From the NCBI GenBank assembly GCA_947482825.1, contig CANKMT010000043.1, positions 1 to 44,597 of the forward strand: 44,597 bases of DNA, in the 5' to 3' direction. The translations under genes and the position numbers were made by a program. This document shows, piece by piece, positions 24,011 to 32,085 of the stretch. Within the stretch, counting starts at the first letter, position 1, and each line of letters opens with the position of its first letter. The notes under the pieces were generated by a model that was not told the DNA's origin, did not search any database, and worked only from the letters and a program-made list of their open reading frames with translations. Source of the DNA: Betaproteobacteria bacterium (lineage in GTDB: Bacteria > Pseudomonadota > Gammaproteobacteria > Burkholderiales > SG8-39).

Positions 24011-24973
24011 ATGAACACCGCCACCCTTCCCGCCGCGGCCCTGAGCGCCGCCCCGACCCTTGAAGCGCTATATCCGCTTCTCGCAAGGCTCTCGATCGGC
24101 GCCGGCTGGGACAAGCCGGAGCCGGCCATGTGGCCGCAGCCCAAGCAGAATTTCCTGCCTTTCCACTGGCGTTATGCCGACGCTGCCGCGGCCTTCGAGG
24201 CAGCCTCCCGGTTGGTTTCCACCGAGCAAGCCGAGCGGCGCAACCTGATCCTCGTCAATCCAGTGGCCGGAAACATTTACTCCACGCTGCGCACGCTCGT
24301 GGTGGCCTACCAGTCGATCCTGCCCAACGAGACCGCGCGCTCGCACCGCCACTCGCCGAACGCTCTTCGCCTCGTGCTCGACGCCGGCGGCGGCGCTTAC
24401 ACGACGGTGAACGCGAAGAGAATCCCGATGCACGCAGGCGACGTGGTGCTGACCCCCTCGGGCTGCTGGCATGGCCACGGTCATGACGGCGACCGGCCGG
24501 CGACCTGGATCGACTACCTCGACGTACCGCTGGTGCAGTTGCTCGAGCCGATCTTCTTCGAGCACCATCCGGCCGGCATTGAGCAGCCCGACCGTGTTAC
24601 CCCCGACTCGCCCTTCATCTTTTCCTTTGCCGCAACCGAAGCCGGGTTGGCCGCTGCCCCGGTCGATGCGCAATACGGTCGCCAGATCGAATTGGGCAAA
24701 CCGGCGCTGAAGACGGTGGGCCTGCACATGATGCAGCTTGCGCCGGGGATGCAGACCGCGCCGGTGCGCACCACGGCCAACAATGCCTACACTGTGGTCC
24801 GTGGCGAAGGGCGCACGATCGTCGATGGCGAGTCTTTCGAGTGGCGCCGTGGCGACGTCATTGCTGCGCCGGCGTGGCGGCCGCACCATCATGTGGCCGG
24901 CAGCGATGCCATCCTTTTCCGGGTGACCGATACGCCGGTCATGGAGGCGCTGGGCCTTTTGCGCAGCGCCTGA
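24011..24973 (+). CDS. gentisate 1,2-dioxygenase-like bicupin
   Basis: A 320-residue protein with two cupin halves. The first half has the metal-binding His pair in ARSHRHSPNALRLVLDAGG (about residue 115) and the third His in LTPSGCWHGHGHDG (about residue 158), as in gentisate/1-hydroxy-2-naphthoate/salicylate ring-cleaving dioxygenases. The second half has GEGRTIVDGESFEWRRGDV and APAWRPHHHVAG. These enzymes use Fe(II) and O2 to cleave a monohydroxylated aromatic acid. The ATG at 24011 has AAAGGAG at 7 bases; another ATG at 24005 is too close to it. Its stop lies 3 bases from the stop of the convergent enoyl-CoA hydratase. Confidence 0.85.
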   Translation: MNTATLPAAALSAAPTLEALYPLLARLSIGAGWDKPEPAMWPQPKQNFLPFHWRYADAAAAFEAASRLVSTEQAERRNLILVNPVAGNIYSTLRTLVVAYQSILPNETARSHRHSPNALRLVLDAGGGAYTTVNAKRIPMHAGDVVLTPSGCWHGHGHDGDRPATWIDYLDVPLVQLLEPIFFEHHPAGIEQPDRVTPDSPFIFSFAATEAGLAAAPVDAQYGRQIELGKPALKTVGLHMMQLAPGMQTAPVRTTANNAYTVVRGEGRTIVDGESFEWRRGDVIAAPAWRPHHHVAGSDAILFRVTDTPVMEALGLLRSA

Positions 24974-24976
24974 CTC

Positions 24977-25762
24977 TCAGCGGCCGTGAAAGCGCGGCTT
25001 GCGCTTCTCCATGAAGGCCTTGCGGCCCTCCAGGTAGTCTTCACTCACGGCGCAGCGTTCGATCGCGGCCAGGCCCCTCGCAATGTCGGGCTCGCCGGTC
25101 GGCCGCACGAACTCCTCGATGAGGGTCTTGGAAGCTGCGATCGTGAGCGGCGCGTTGTCGGCGATCCCCGCCGCCGTCTCGCGAACAAAAGCCTCGAGCC
25201 CTGCCACCGGCAGCACACGGTGCACCAGGCCGATCGCCAATGCTTCCGCCGCGCTGTAGCGGCGACCTGTGAAGAAAATCTCCCTCGCATTTGCGTGGCC
25301 GACGGTCTCGACCAGGCGCTTGGTGCCCTCCGTGCCGTAGCCCAGGCCCAGCCGCGCGGCGGGAATCGCGAATTGCGCGTCCTCGCTGCAATAGCGCAGG
25401 TCGCAGGCGAGCGAGATCTCGACGCCACCGCCCATGCAGTAGCCGCGGATCATCGATATCACCGGCTTGTCCGATCCTTGCAGCGCGTGCAGCGCCTCGT
25501 CGAGCAGGCTGTCGTAGGCGTTCACCTTGTCCGAAGTCTCGCGCGCCTTGTCGAACTCCGAAATGTCGGCGCCGGCGGCAAACGCCTTGACCCCTTCGCC
25601 GCGCAGGATGACCACGCGCACTTCCGGGTCGGCGTCGAACTGCGCCATCGACTTCGGAAAGCCGCGCCACATCTCGCTCGAGATCGCGTTGAGGCGCCCG
25701 GGATTGTCGAGCACGAGCCAGCCTATCGCGCCTTCCTTCTCAGCTCTGAGGCGTCCCGGCAT
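24977..25762 (-). CDS. enoyl-CoA hydratase/isomerase family protein
   Basis: A 261-residue crotonase-fold enzyme. GVKAFAAGADISEF (oxyanion-hole segment, about residue 65) and KPVISMIRGYCMGGGVEISLACDLRY (second oxyanion Gly, about 108) are typical; the Glu position in LGLGYGTEGTKRLVETVG is near residue 139. It hydrates a 2-enoyl-CoA in beta-oxidation-like breakdown of the acids activated by the ligase at 21127. It starts one base after the stop of the alpha/beta hydrolase gene (TGAGATG), so translation is coupled. Confidence 0.9.
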   Translation of the reverse strand: MPGRLRAEKEGAIGWLVLDNPGRLNAISSEMWRGFPKSMAQFDADPEVRVVILRGEGVKAFAAGADISEFDKARETSDKVNAYDSLLDEALHALQGSDKPVISMIRGYCMGGGVEISLACDLRYCSEDAQFAIPAARLGLGYGTEGTKRLVETVGHANAREIFFTGRRYSAAEALAIGLVHRVLPVAGLEAFVRETAAGIADNAPLTIAASKTLIEEFVRPTGEPDIARGLAAIERCAVSEDYLEGRKAFMEKRKPRFHGR

Positions 25763-25763
25763 C

Positions 25764-26693
25764 TCAGGCTCGCTCCGAGGGCATCTTCGGCCGCCCGTCC
25801 GGCCCGAACACTGAAGTCTTGAGTTCAGCACGCGGATCGCGCGCGTCCCAGCGGCCCGACTCGACCTGGTGCAGGAAATCGGCGAGCAGCTGGTTGAAGA
25901 GCGCCGGTTCCTCGAGGTTGATGCCGTGCCCGCTCTTGGGCAGAACCGCAAGCCCTGCCTTCGGAATCGTGCGCTTGATCAGCAGCGACGGCTCCAGGCA
26001 CGCTTCGTCCTCATCTCCCGTCATCACAAGCGCGGGCACATCGATGGCCGCCATCTGGTCGGTCATTTCGTAGATGCAGGGGCGACGCCCCTGGTACCCC
26101 TGTGAACAATTGGCCGAACCCTCGGCAGAGTGCTCGGCAAGCTGGCGCGCGAATTCGGCAAAACCGCGGGGGTCCTTGTTCTGGAACTGGATCCGCGTCG
26201 GTCCATGGCCATAGGTTGCGGCCATCTGTGCCATGCCCTCGGAGCGGATTCGATCGGCCAGCGCCACCGCTTCGACCTGGAACTGCTTGTAGGTGGCCGG
26301 ATGCGCGCCCGACCCGCAGCCGGCGATCGTGAGTGAAAGCGCTCGTGCCGGCGTGCCCTTCTTGCAATACTCCATGCCGAAATGCAGGGTAGCGAACCCG
26401 CCCATCGACAGGCCCACCACATGCGGCGCCGGGAGCTTGAGCGCGTCGATCACCGAGCGGATGTCATCGCGCCAGCGCTCTTGCGAATAGCTCTCGAAAC
26501 TCTTCGGCACGTCCGATGGCACGTAACCGCGCGCGCTGTAGGCGATGCAGCGATAACGGCGCGAGAAATAGCGCACCTGCGGCTCCCAGCTTCGATGGTC
26601 GCCTGCGAACTCGTGGACGAACACGATCGGCGTGCCGGCGCCGGTGTCCTCGTAGTAGAGCTTTACGCCATCGTCGGTCGTCAGGTGGGGCAT
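25764..26693 (-). CDS. alpha/beta-fold hydrolase
   Basis: A 309-residue hydrolase. The nucleophile elbow is GLSMGGF (Ser near residue 98), the acid is in VMTGDEDEACL (about 233) and the His in PKSGHGINLEEP (about 262); the oxyanion segment is VHEFAGDHRSW. It resembles 3-oxoadipate enol-lactonase and related C-C or ester hydrolases of aromatic catabolism. A C-terminal tail of about 30 residues (RDPRAELKTSVFGPDGRPKM) is longer than usual and shows no domain. It is transcribed together with the enoyl-CoA hydratase and divergent from the SDR at 26800. Confidence 0.88.
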   Translation of the reverse strand: MPHLTTDDGVKLYYEDTGAGTPIVFVHEFAGDHRSWEPQVRYFSRRYRCIAYSARGYVPSDVPKSFESYSQERWRDDIRSVIDALKLPAPHVVGLSMGGFATLHFGMEYCKKGTPARALSLTIAGCGSGAHPATYKQFQVEAVALADRIRSEGMAQMAATYGHGPTRIQFQNKDPRGFAEFARQLAEHSAEGSANCSQGYQGRRPCIYEMTDQMAAIDVPALVMTGDEDEACLEPSLLIKRTIPKAGLAVLPKSGHGINLEEPALFNQLLADFLHQVESGRWDARDPRAELKTSVFGPDGRPKMPSERA

Positions 26694-26799
26694 GTGAACG
26701 CTCGCTTTCTAGGATTGCCGGACGCAGGTAGAGTGTCCGCGCATTGACTTACATGCGGCAAGCCTATCCAATATCGTGCCGTACACATAGAGGAGTTTC

Positions 26800-27573
26800 A
26801 TGGACTTGAACCTGAAGGGAAAGCGCGCGCTGGTGACCGGCGGCTCGAAGGGCATCGGCAAGGCGTGCGCGCAGGTGCTGGCCGAGGAAGGCTGTTCGGT
26901 GATGATCGCCTCGCGCGACGGCAAGGCACTCGAGGCGGCGGCGGCCGACATCAAGGCGAAAACGGGGTCGGACGTGAAATGGAAGGCGGCCGACCTTTCC
27001 CTGCGCGGCGTGGCCGAGGAACTCTCGAACTGGGCGGGCGACCTGGACATCCTCGTGAACAATGCAGGCGCGATTCCTGGCGGAGACCTGCTCAAGGTGG
27101 ACGAGGACACCTGGCGAAAGTCCTGGGACCTGAAAGTTTTCGGCTATATCAACCTTACGCGTGCGGTGTATGCGCGGATGAAGGAAAAGAGGCGTGGCGC
27201 AATCGTCAACGTCCTCGGCAACGCCGGCGAAAAGCTCAACGCCGCCTATATCGCGGGCTCGACGGCCAATGCCGGCCTGATGGCGTTCACTCGCGCGCTG
27301 GGCGGTGCGTCACATGCAGATGGAATCCGGGTGGTCGGCGTGAGTCCCGGGCCGGTGGCGACCGACCGGCTGTTGAATTTGTTCAAGCAGATGGCCGCGA
27401 CCAAGCTGGGCGACCCGGAAAAGTACGAAGAGCTCTTTACCGGAATGGCGTTCAACCGTCCGGCCACCGCCGAGGAAATCGCGTGGACAGTGGCGTTCAC
27501 GGCCTCGGACCGCTCGTCCTACACGACAGGCATCTACATCACGATCGACGGCGGGCTGGCGGCGCGTTCATAA
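26800..27573 (+). CDS. short-chain dehydrogenase/reductase with atypical active site
   Basis: A 257-residue SDR. The cofactor motif TGGSKGIGKA (residues 14-23) and NNAGAIPGG (about 87) are classical and the preference should be NADP(H) or NAD(H). The catalytic Ser region reads NVLGNAGE, without the usual Ser, and the YxxxK motif reads YIAGS, so Lys is replaced by Ser. A subgroup of SDRs in this bacterial group shares GNAGE and YIAGS, so this is probably a family trait, not a mutation. Reaction unknown. AGGAG lies before the ATG. Confidence 0.85.
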   Translation: MDLNLKGKRALVTGGSKGIGKACAQVLAEEGCSVMIASRDGKALEAAAADIKAKTGSDVKWKAADLSLRGVAEELSNWAGDLDILVNNAGAIPGGDLLKVDEDTWRKSWDLKVFGYINLTRAVYARMKEKRRGAIVNVLGNAGEKLNAAYIAGSTANAGLMAFTRALGGASHADGIRVVGVSPGPVATDRLLNLFKQMAATKLGDPEKYEELFTGMAFNRPATAEEIAWTVAFTASDRSSYTTGIYITIDGGLAARS

Positions 27574-27582
27574 AAAACTCTC

Positions 27583-27598
27583 CGGCTTCTTCTAGCCG
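27583..27598. terminator. weak hairpin between convergent genes
   Basis: CGGCT and AGCCG with a 6-base loop lie between the stop codons of the SDR and the Bug gene. A run of six A (plus strand) precedes it, so on the minus strand it is followed by GAGAG and then six T. It could be a weak terminator for the minus-strand Bug gene. Confidence 0.35.
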
Positions 27599-27601
27599 CA
27601 T

Positions 27602-28570
27602 TTAGTCCACCTTCGAGCCCGACTCCTTGATCACCTTTGCCCATTTGATGGTTTCGGAGGTGATGAACGCGGCGAACTGGCTTTGCGTGCCGCCGACTGG
27701 TTCGGCCCCCAGTTCCGCGAAGCGTTTGCGGATTTCATCGCTATTCAGGATCTTCACGCTTTCGCGATTGAGGCGCTCGGTGATCGCCGGCGGCGTATTA
27801 CCGGGCGCCAGCATGCCGAACCAGGTATAGGCCGCGTAGCCCGGCACGGACTCGCCGATCGTCGGGACTTCGGGAATCTGCGCGACACGCTTTTCGGTCG
27901 ATACGCCGAGTATCTTGAGCCGCCCCGCGCGGTACGGCTGCAACGCGGTGGTGAGATCGTTGACCATGAGCGGGATCGCGCCGCCGATCAGATCGGTCGT
28001 CGCCGGGCTGAGGCCCTTGTAGGGAACATGCACGAGATTCGTGCCGGTCATTGTCTTGAACAACTCGCCGGCGAGATGCGTGCCGCCGCCATTGCCGGAC
28101 GAACCGTAAGCAAGATGGCCGGGTCTCTTCTTCGCGATCTGGATCAGTTCGGCGATCGTATTTGCCGGCAGCGAAGGATTTGCGCAAAGCACCAGCGGGA
28201 TCCACGACACCTGAGTGATCGGCGCGAAGTCCTTCACCGGATCGAAAGGCAGCTTGCTGTAGAGGCTCACATTGATCGCATGTGTGCTGATCGCCCCCAT
28301 CAGCAGCGTGTAGCCGTCCGCGGGCGACTTCGCGACGATGTCTGCACCGACGTTGCCACCCGCCCCGGGACGATTGTCGACCAGCACGGTCTGGCCGAGC
28401 GCTTGCGTGAGCCCGCCGGATAACGAGCGCGCCATCAGGTCCGTAGGCCCGCCCGGAGGATAGGGCACGACGAAACGGATCGGCTTTGCCGGATATGCAT
28501 CGGCAGCGCCGGATAGGGCGGGTAGCGCCGCAGACAGCGCCACGAACACACAACAGAGGGCATTTTTCAT
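27602..28570 (-). CDS. Bug/TctC-family periplasmic solute-binding protein
   Basis: A 322-residue protein with a signal peptide (CCVFVALSAALPALSGAA) and the mature start YPAKPIRFVVPYPPGGPTD, then VDNRPGAGGNVGAD, SPADGYTLLM, LVHVPYKGLSPATTD and TIKWAKVIKESGSKVD. This is the fourth such protein in the window. Again no tctAB is near. It may bind the acid degraded by the surrounding catabolic genes. Confidence 0.92.
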   Translation of the reverse strand: MKNALCCVFVALSAALPALSGAADAYPAKPIRFVVPYPPGGPTDLMARSLSGGLTQALGQTVLVDNRPGAGGNVGADIVAKSPADGYTLLMGAISTHAINVSLYSKLPFDPVKDFAPITQVSWIPLVLCANPSLPANTIAELIQIAKKRPGHLAYGSSGNGGGTHLAGELFKTMTGTNLVHVPYKGLSPATTDLIGGAIPLMVNDLTTALQPYRAGRLKILGVSTEKRVAQIPEVPTIGESVPGYAAYTWFGMLAPGNTPPAITERLNRESVKILNSDEIRKRFAELGAEPVGGTQSQFAAFITSETIKWAKVIKESGSKVD

Positions 28571-28663
28571 CGGCTTTCCTGGTGACTACATCTTGAGACC
28601 GAACACCATGGCCGGTCTGAGGCCAGTTCACTAAAAAAACGGGGAGAAACGGGGATATACGTC

Positions 28664-29602
28664 TTAGCTGGCCTTGCGCAGTTCATACCCTACCCGAGGG
28701 AAATGCACGTGCAGCGTGCCTGCCCGCGGGTCGGTGCGACGCACCACGATCTCATCGGCCGTCGCGCTCAGCAGTTCGCCCTTCACGGGGTCATAGGCAT
28801 AGTCGACCGGCAGCACTTCAATCATTTCACCCAGCTTGAGATCCTCGAGCTCGGTGGCGATACCGCGGTCGATGGTCGCCGGTTTTGAAGTCTTTGCGAT
28901 CTCCAGTGCCTTGGCGCTGTCGATCGCGGTCGGCGCGCCATGTCCAAGCTTCGCGATCCTCTCGACGAACGCATCGGTCTTCGGGAAGGGATTCAGGATT
29001 GCGCGCACACCGGGCGCGCGCCAGACCGGCCAGAGCGTGTGGTAAAGGCCGAAATCGGCGAGGCACGCCGACGAACCGAGCACGAACGGCCGGCCATCCT
29101 TGAACTGCGATTCGATCTTGGGCAGGAAGTGGAGCATGGTCGCGCGATTCTCGTTGATCGGCCCGCGGCGCACCGTCCCGCCCTTGCGCATCTCTGCGCG
29201 ATCCTTGCGGAAGGTGTCCATGAATTCCGGCGTCACGTCCGGAAAGAACACCTTGAGGGTATGGGGCGTGAATGCAAGCGGTACCGCGTTGTTGAACAAC
29301 ACCGCCTCGGCAAAGGATGTAATCGCGCTCAACGCAAGGGTATCGCCGTAGGGAAACAACGTCGGTGACGGCGCGTAATCCTCGATTGCGCGGGCGATCA
29401 GGCCGGAATCGCAGTAAATGTCGGCGCCGATCTGCAGCACTGGCGTCCTGCGGTAGCCACCAGTCAGCGCGACCACGTCGGGTTTGGGCATCACTGCCGG
29501 GATGGTTACCGATTTCCACGCGAGACCTTTGAACCCGAATATCGCGCGGATCTTTTCGGCATAAGGCGAAGCGGGATAATGGTGAAGGACGATCTCGGCC
29601 AT
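28664..29602 (-). CDS. glutathione S-transferase-like protein with C-terminal extension
   Basis: A 312-residue protein. The N-terminal thioredoxin-fold part reads LHHYPASPYAEKIRAIFGFKG, with SPYAEK where GSTs carry the activating Ser/Tyr/Cys, then GGYRRTPVLQIG (cis-Pro) and DSGLIARAIEDY (glutathione gamma-glutamyl site). An all-helical GST C-domain follows to about residue 215. The last 85 residues (DRGIATELEDLKLGEMIEVLPVDY... to HVHFPRVGYEL) look beta-rich and are not part of canonical GSTs. Some zeta-type GSTs are maleylpyruvate isomerases, which would fit a gentisate-like pathway, but this one is not clearly of that class. Divergent from the quinone oxidoreductase gene. Confidence 0.8.
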   Translation of the reverse strand: MAEIVLHHYPASPYAEKIRAIFGFKGLAWKSVTIPAVMPKPDVVALTGGYRRTPVLQIGADIYCDSGLIARAIEDYAPSPTLFPYGDTLALSAITSFAEAVLFNNAVPLAFTPHTLKVFFPDVTPEFMDTFRKDRAEMRKGGTVRRGPINENRATMLHFLPKIESQFKDGRPFVLGSSACLADFGLYHTLWPVWRAPGVRAILNPFPKTDAFVERIAKLGHGAPTAIDSAKALEIAKTSKPATIDRGIATELEDLKLGEMIEVLPVDYAYDPVKGELLSATADEIVVRRTDPRAGTLHVHFPRVGYELRKAS

Positions 29603-29685
29603 GCGCGCTCCTCGGGAGCTGCTCGGTAACACGGCAATCCTAAGCTATGATTCCCGTCCCCCATGGCTCGAACTGTGAAACGCCC

Positions 29686-30660
29686 ATGAAAGCAGTGCTC
29701 TGCAAAGCCTTCGGCCCTCCCGATACGCTGGTCTACGAAGACGTTCCCTCGCCCGTACCAGGAAAGGGCGAGGTCGTCGTGACGGTCAAGGCGGCCAGCG
29801 TGAATTTTCCCGATGTGCTGATCATCGAGAACAAGTACCAGTTCAAGCCACCCTTGCCCTTTTCGCCCGGCAGCGAGCTCGCGGGCGTGGTGAAATCCGT
29901 CGGCGAAGGCGTGACCGGCTACAAGGCCGGCGACAAGGTCATCGCCTTCACCGGTGCTGGCGCATTCGCCGAAGAAGCCAGAACCGAAGCCGACCGCCTG
30001 ATCCCGATGCCCGAGGGCATGGACTTCGAAACGGCAGCCTCGTTCATCCTCACGTATGGCACTTCCGATCACGCGCTTCGCGATCGCGCGGAGTTGAAAG
30101 CGGGCGAGACTTTGCTCGTGCTCGGCGCCGCTGGCGGCGTGGGTATCGCGGCGATCGAGATCGGCAAGGCACTCGGCGCGAAAGTCATCGCTTGCGCCTC
30201 GAGCGCCGACAAGCTCGACGTGTGCAAGCAGCATGGCGCGGACGAACTCATCAACTATTCGACTGAGGATCTGCGCGAACGCATCAAGGCGATCACGGGC
30301 GGCAAAGGCGTCGATGTGGTGTATGACCCGGTGGGCGGCGCCTACACCGAGCTTGCGCTCCGATCGACGGCGTGGCGCGGACGACTTCTGGTCGTCGGGT
30401 TTGCGGCCGGCGATATCCCGAAGATCCCGCTCAATCTCACGCTGCTCAAGGGTTGCTCGATCGTCGGCGTGTTCTGGGGCGATTTCACCAAGCGCCAGCC
30501 GAAAGAATTCATCCAGAGCGTGACGCAGTTGGGCAAGTGGTTCCGTGAGGGCAAGCTCAAGCCGCATATCTCCGTGAAACTCCCGCTCGCCAAGGCCGCC
30601 GACGCGCTGAAGATGATGGCCGCCCGGCAAGTAAAGGGCAAAGTCGTGCTGGTTCCCTGA
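29686..30660 (+). CDS. NADPH:quinone oxidoreductase-like medium-chain dehydrogenase
   Basis: A 324-residue zeta-crystallin/QOR-type MDR protein. ASVNFPDVLIIENKYQ and PFSPGSELAGVVKSVGEGV mark the catalytic domain; LVLGAAGGVGIAAIEIGKALGAKV (about residue 141) is the NADPH-binding segment. No structural or catalytic zinc Cys motif is present. It reduces quinones or enoyl-type substrates with NADPH. The start at 29686 gives the usual MKAVLCKAFG N-terminus; an upstream ATG at 29647 would add 13 residues without homology. Confidence 0.88.
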   Translation: MKAVLCKAFGPPDTLVYEDVPSPVPGKGEVVVTVKAASVNFPDVLIIENKYQFKPPLPFSPGSELAGVVKSVGEGVTGYKAGDKVIAFTGAGAFAEEARTEADRLIPMPEGMDFETAASFILTYGTSDHALRDRAELKAGETLLVLGAAGGVGIAAIEIGKALGAKVIACASSADKLDVCKQHGADELINYSTEDLRERIKAITGGKGVDVVYDPVGGAYTELALRSTAWRGRLLVVGFAAGDIPKIPLNLTLLKGCSIVGVFWGDFTKRQPKEFIQSVTQLGKWFREGKLKPHISVKLPLAKAADALKMMAARQVKGKVVLVP

Positions 30661-30704
30661 GCAAAAGCCTGGATGTTCGGGTTTGCCGCCTGCCGCGGGC
30701 TGAT

Positions 30705-31235
30705 TCAGGCCTCGAGCGGATCCGCATCGGGCAGGGTGCCGTCTCCATCGCCCAGCGGCCGCTGCATCGTTACCGTGTCCACCCAGCGGCCGAACTTGAA
30801 GCCGGTGGAGCGAAGCGTCCCGGACCGCAGGAACCCGAGGCTTGCATGCAGGTTGATCGAACCCGCGTTACCGCTGTCGCCGATGACCGCGATCAACTGG
30901 CGGTAACCGAGTTCGGTGCAGCGCTGAATGAGCAAGGACAGGAGCGCCGTGCCAATGCCCTTGCCGAAAAGGCCGTCCTTCACGTAGATCGAATCCTCCA
31001 GCACGAACCGGTAGGCCGACCGTGCACGGAACAAGTTGCAGTAACCGTAGCCGACCACGCTGCCACCCATATCCGCCGCAAGGTAAGGCAGCCCGCGCGA
31101 ACTTACCTCGTCGAACCGGCGGCGAATTTCGTCGATATCCGGCGGGATCTCCTCGAAAGAGGCCAGCCCACTCAAAACGTGGTGCGCGTAAATCGACTGG
31201 ATCGCGGGCAGGTCGCCCGGGGTCGCTGGCCTCAC
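30705..31235 (-). CDS. GNAT acetyltransferase, phosphinothricin-acetyltransferase-like
   Basis: About 176 residues from a GTG at 31235. VRPATPGDLPAIQSIYAHHV at the start, the acetyl-CoA loop GLFGKGIGTALL (about residue 93), and GDSGNAGSINLHASLGF with KFGRWVDTVTMQRPLG at the end are typical of the Pat/Bar group that acetylates phosphinothricin, methionine sulfoximine or other small amines. The GTG lies 7 bases after the stop of the class II aldolase gene and has no strong ribosome site, so coupled translation is likely. The natural substrate is unknown. Confidence 0.8.
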   Translation of the reverse strand: MRPATPGDLPAIQSIYAHHVLSGLASFEEIPPDIDEIRRRFDEVSSRGLPYLAADMGGSVVGYGYCNLFRARSAYRFVLEDSIYVKDGLFGKGIGTALLSLLIQRCTELGYRQLIAVIGDSGNAGSINLHASLGFLRSGTLRSTGFKFGRWVDTVTMQRPLGDGDGTLPDADPLEA

Positions 31236-31242
31236 GTGGAGG

Positions 31243-32001
31243 TCAGAGGGCGTAATCGGGTTCCTCGCGATCGAGGAGGCGCTTGAGCGCGCCGAAGTGC
31301 GCATCGGCATACACGGTGTTCTGCTCGAGGAGCATCGCATAAGTGGCGCGCGCCACCTTGTCGGTGACCGGGCGGAGCTTGCGGCCGGTTGAAAGGGCAA
31401 GAACCTGGAGGCGGCAGGCACGCTCGAGGTAGTAGAGCAAGTCGAAGGCCTCGGCCACGCTTTTCCCCACCGCGATCACGCCGTGGTTGGCGAGGAACAT
31501 CACCCGCTTGCTCCCAAGCACCCGCGCGAGCCGGTCCCCCTCGGCGTTGTCGACGACGAGGCCGTTGTACTCGTCGTCATAGGCAATGTCGTCGACGAAG
31601 CGCAGGGCGTTCTGTTCCACCATTTCCAGGCGCCCGGGCACGGTCAGGGTCAGCGCGGTCGCGTAAGGCATATGCGTGTGGAGGACGCAGGCGGCGTTCG
31701 GGTTGGCGAGGTGGATGCGCGAGTGGATGTAGAAAGCGGTCTTCTCGAATTCCCCCTCGCCCTGAAGAATTTTGCCGGATGCATCGAGCGAAAGCAGGTT
31801 CGAGGCGGTGACCTCGCTCCAGTGCAGCCCGAAGCGGTTGAGCAGGAACCGGTCACGCGTCCCCGGCAGCATCAGGGACAGGTGGTTGCAGACACCCTCG
31901 TGCATGTCCATGCGCACTGCCAGCCGGAACGCGGCGGCAAGATCCACCCGCGCGCTTCGCTCGACACTGGATTTCGTTTCGATGTTCTCGGACTTACCCA
32001 T
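31243..32001 (-). CDS. class II aldolase/adducin family protein
   Basis: A 252-residue protein of the family that includes fuculose-phosphate aldolase. The zinc-binding His pair is in CVLHTHMPYATALT (about residue 109) and the third His in MFLANHGVIAVG (about 172); NHLSLMLPGTRDRFLLN is typical of the family branch that lacks a defined aldolase substrate and is often annotated as decarboxylase or hydrolase-like. The product is probably cytoplasmic. The gene begins 35 bases after the rpoC terminator hairpin on the same strand. Confidence 0.87.
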   Translation of the reverse strand: MGKSENIETKSSVERSARVDLAAAFRLAVRMDMHEGVCNHLSLMLPGTRDRFLLNRFGLHWSEVTASNLLSLDASGKILQGEGEFEKTAFYIHSRIHLANPNAACVLHTHMPYATALTLTVPGRLEMVEQNALRFVDDIAYDDEYNGLVVDNAEGDRLARVLGSKRVMFLANHGVIAVGKSVAEAFDLLYYLERACRLQVLALSTGRKLRPVTDKVARATYAMLLEQNTVYADAHFGALKRLLDREEPDYAL

Positions 32002-32035
32002 GGATTCTCCCCGTTGCCAACACGAAGACTATAAG

Positions 32036-32061
32036 AAAAAGGGCAGCCGAAGCTGCCCTTT
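32036..32061 (-). terminator. rho-independent terminator after rpoC
   Basis: On the minus strand, AAAGGGCAGC, loop TTCG, GCTGCCCTTT, then further T. It is a 10-base stem closed by the very stable C(UUCG)G tetraloop and followed by a T tract, 24 bases after the rpoC stop. It ends the rplKAJL-rpoBC transcript. Confidence 0.92.
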
Positions 32062-32085
32062 CCCCTGATCGGCGAACCGAACCGC

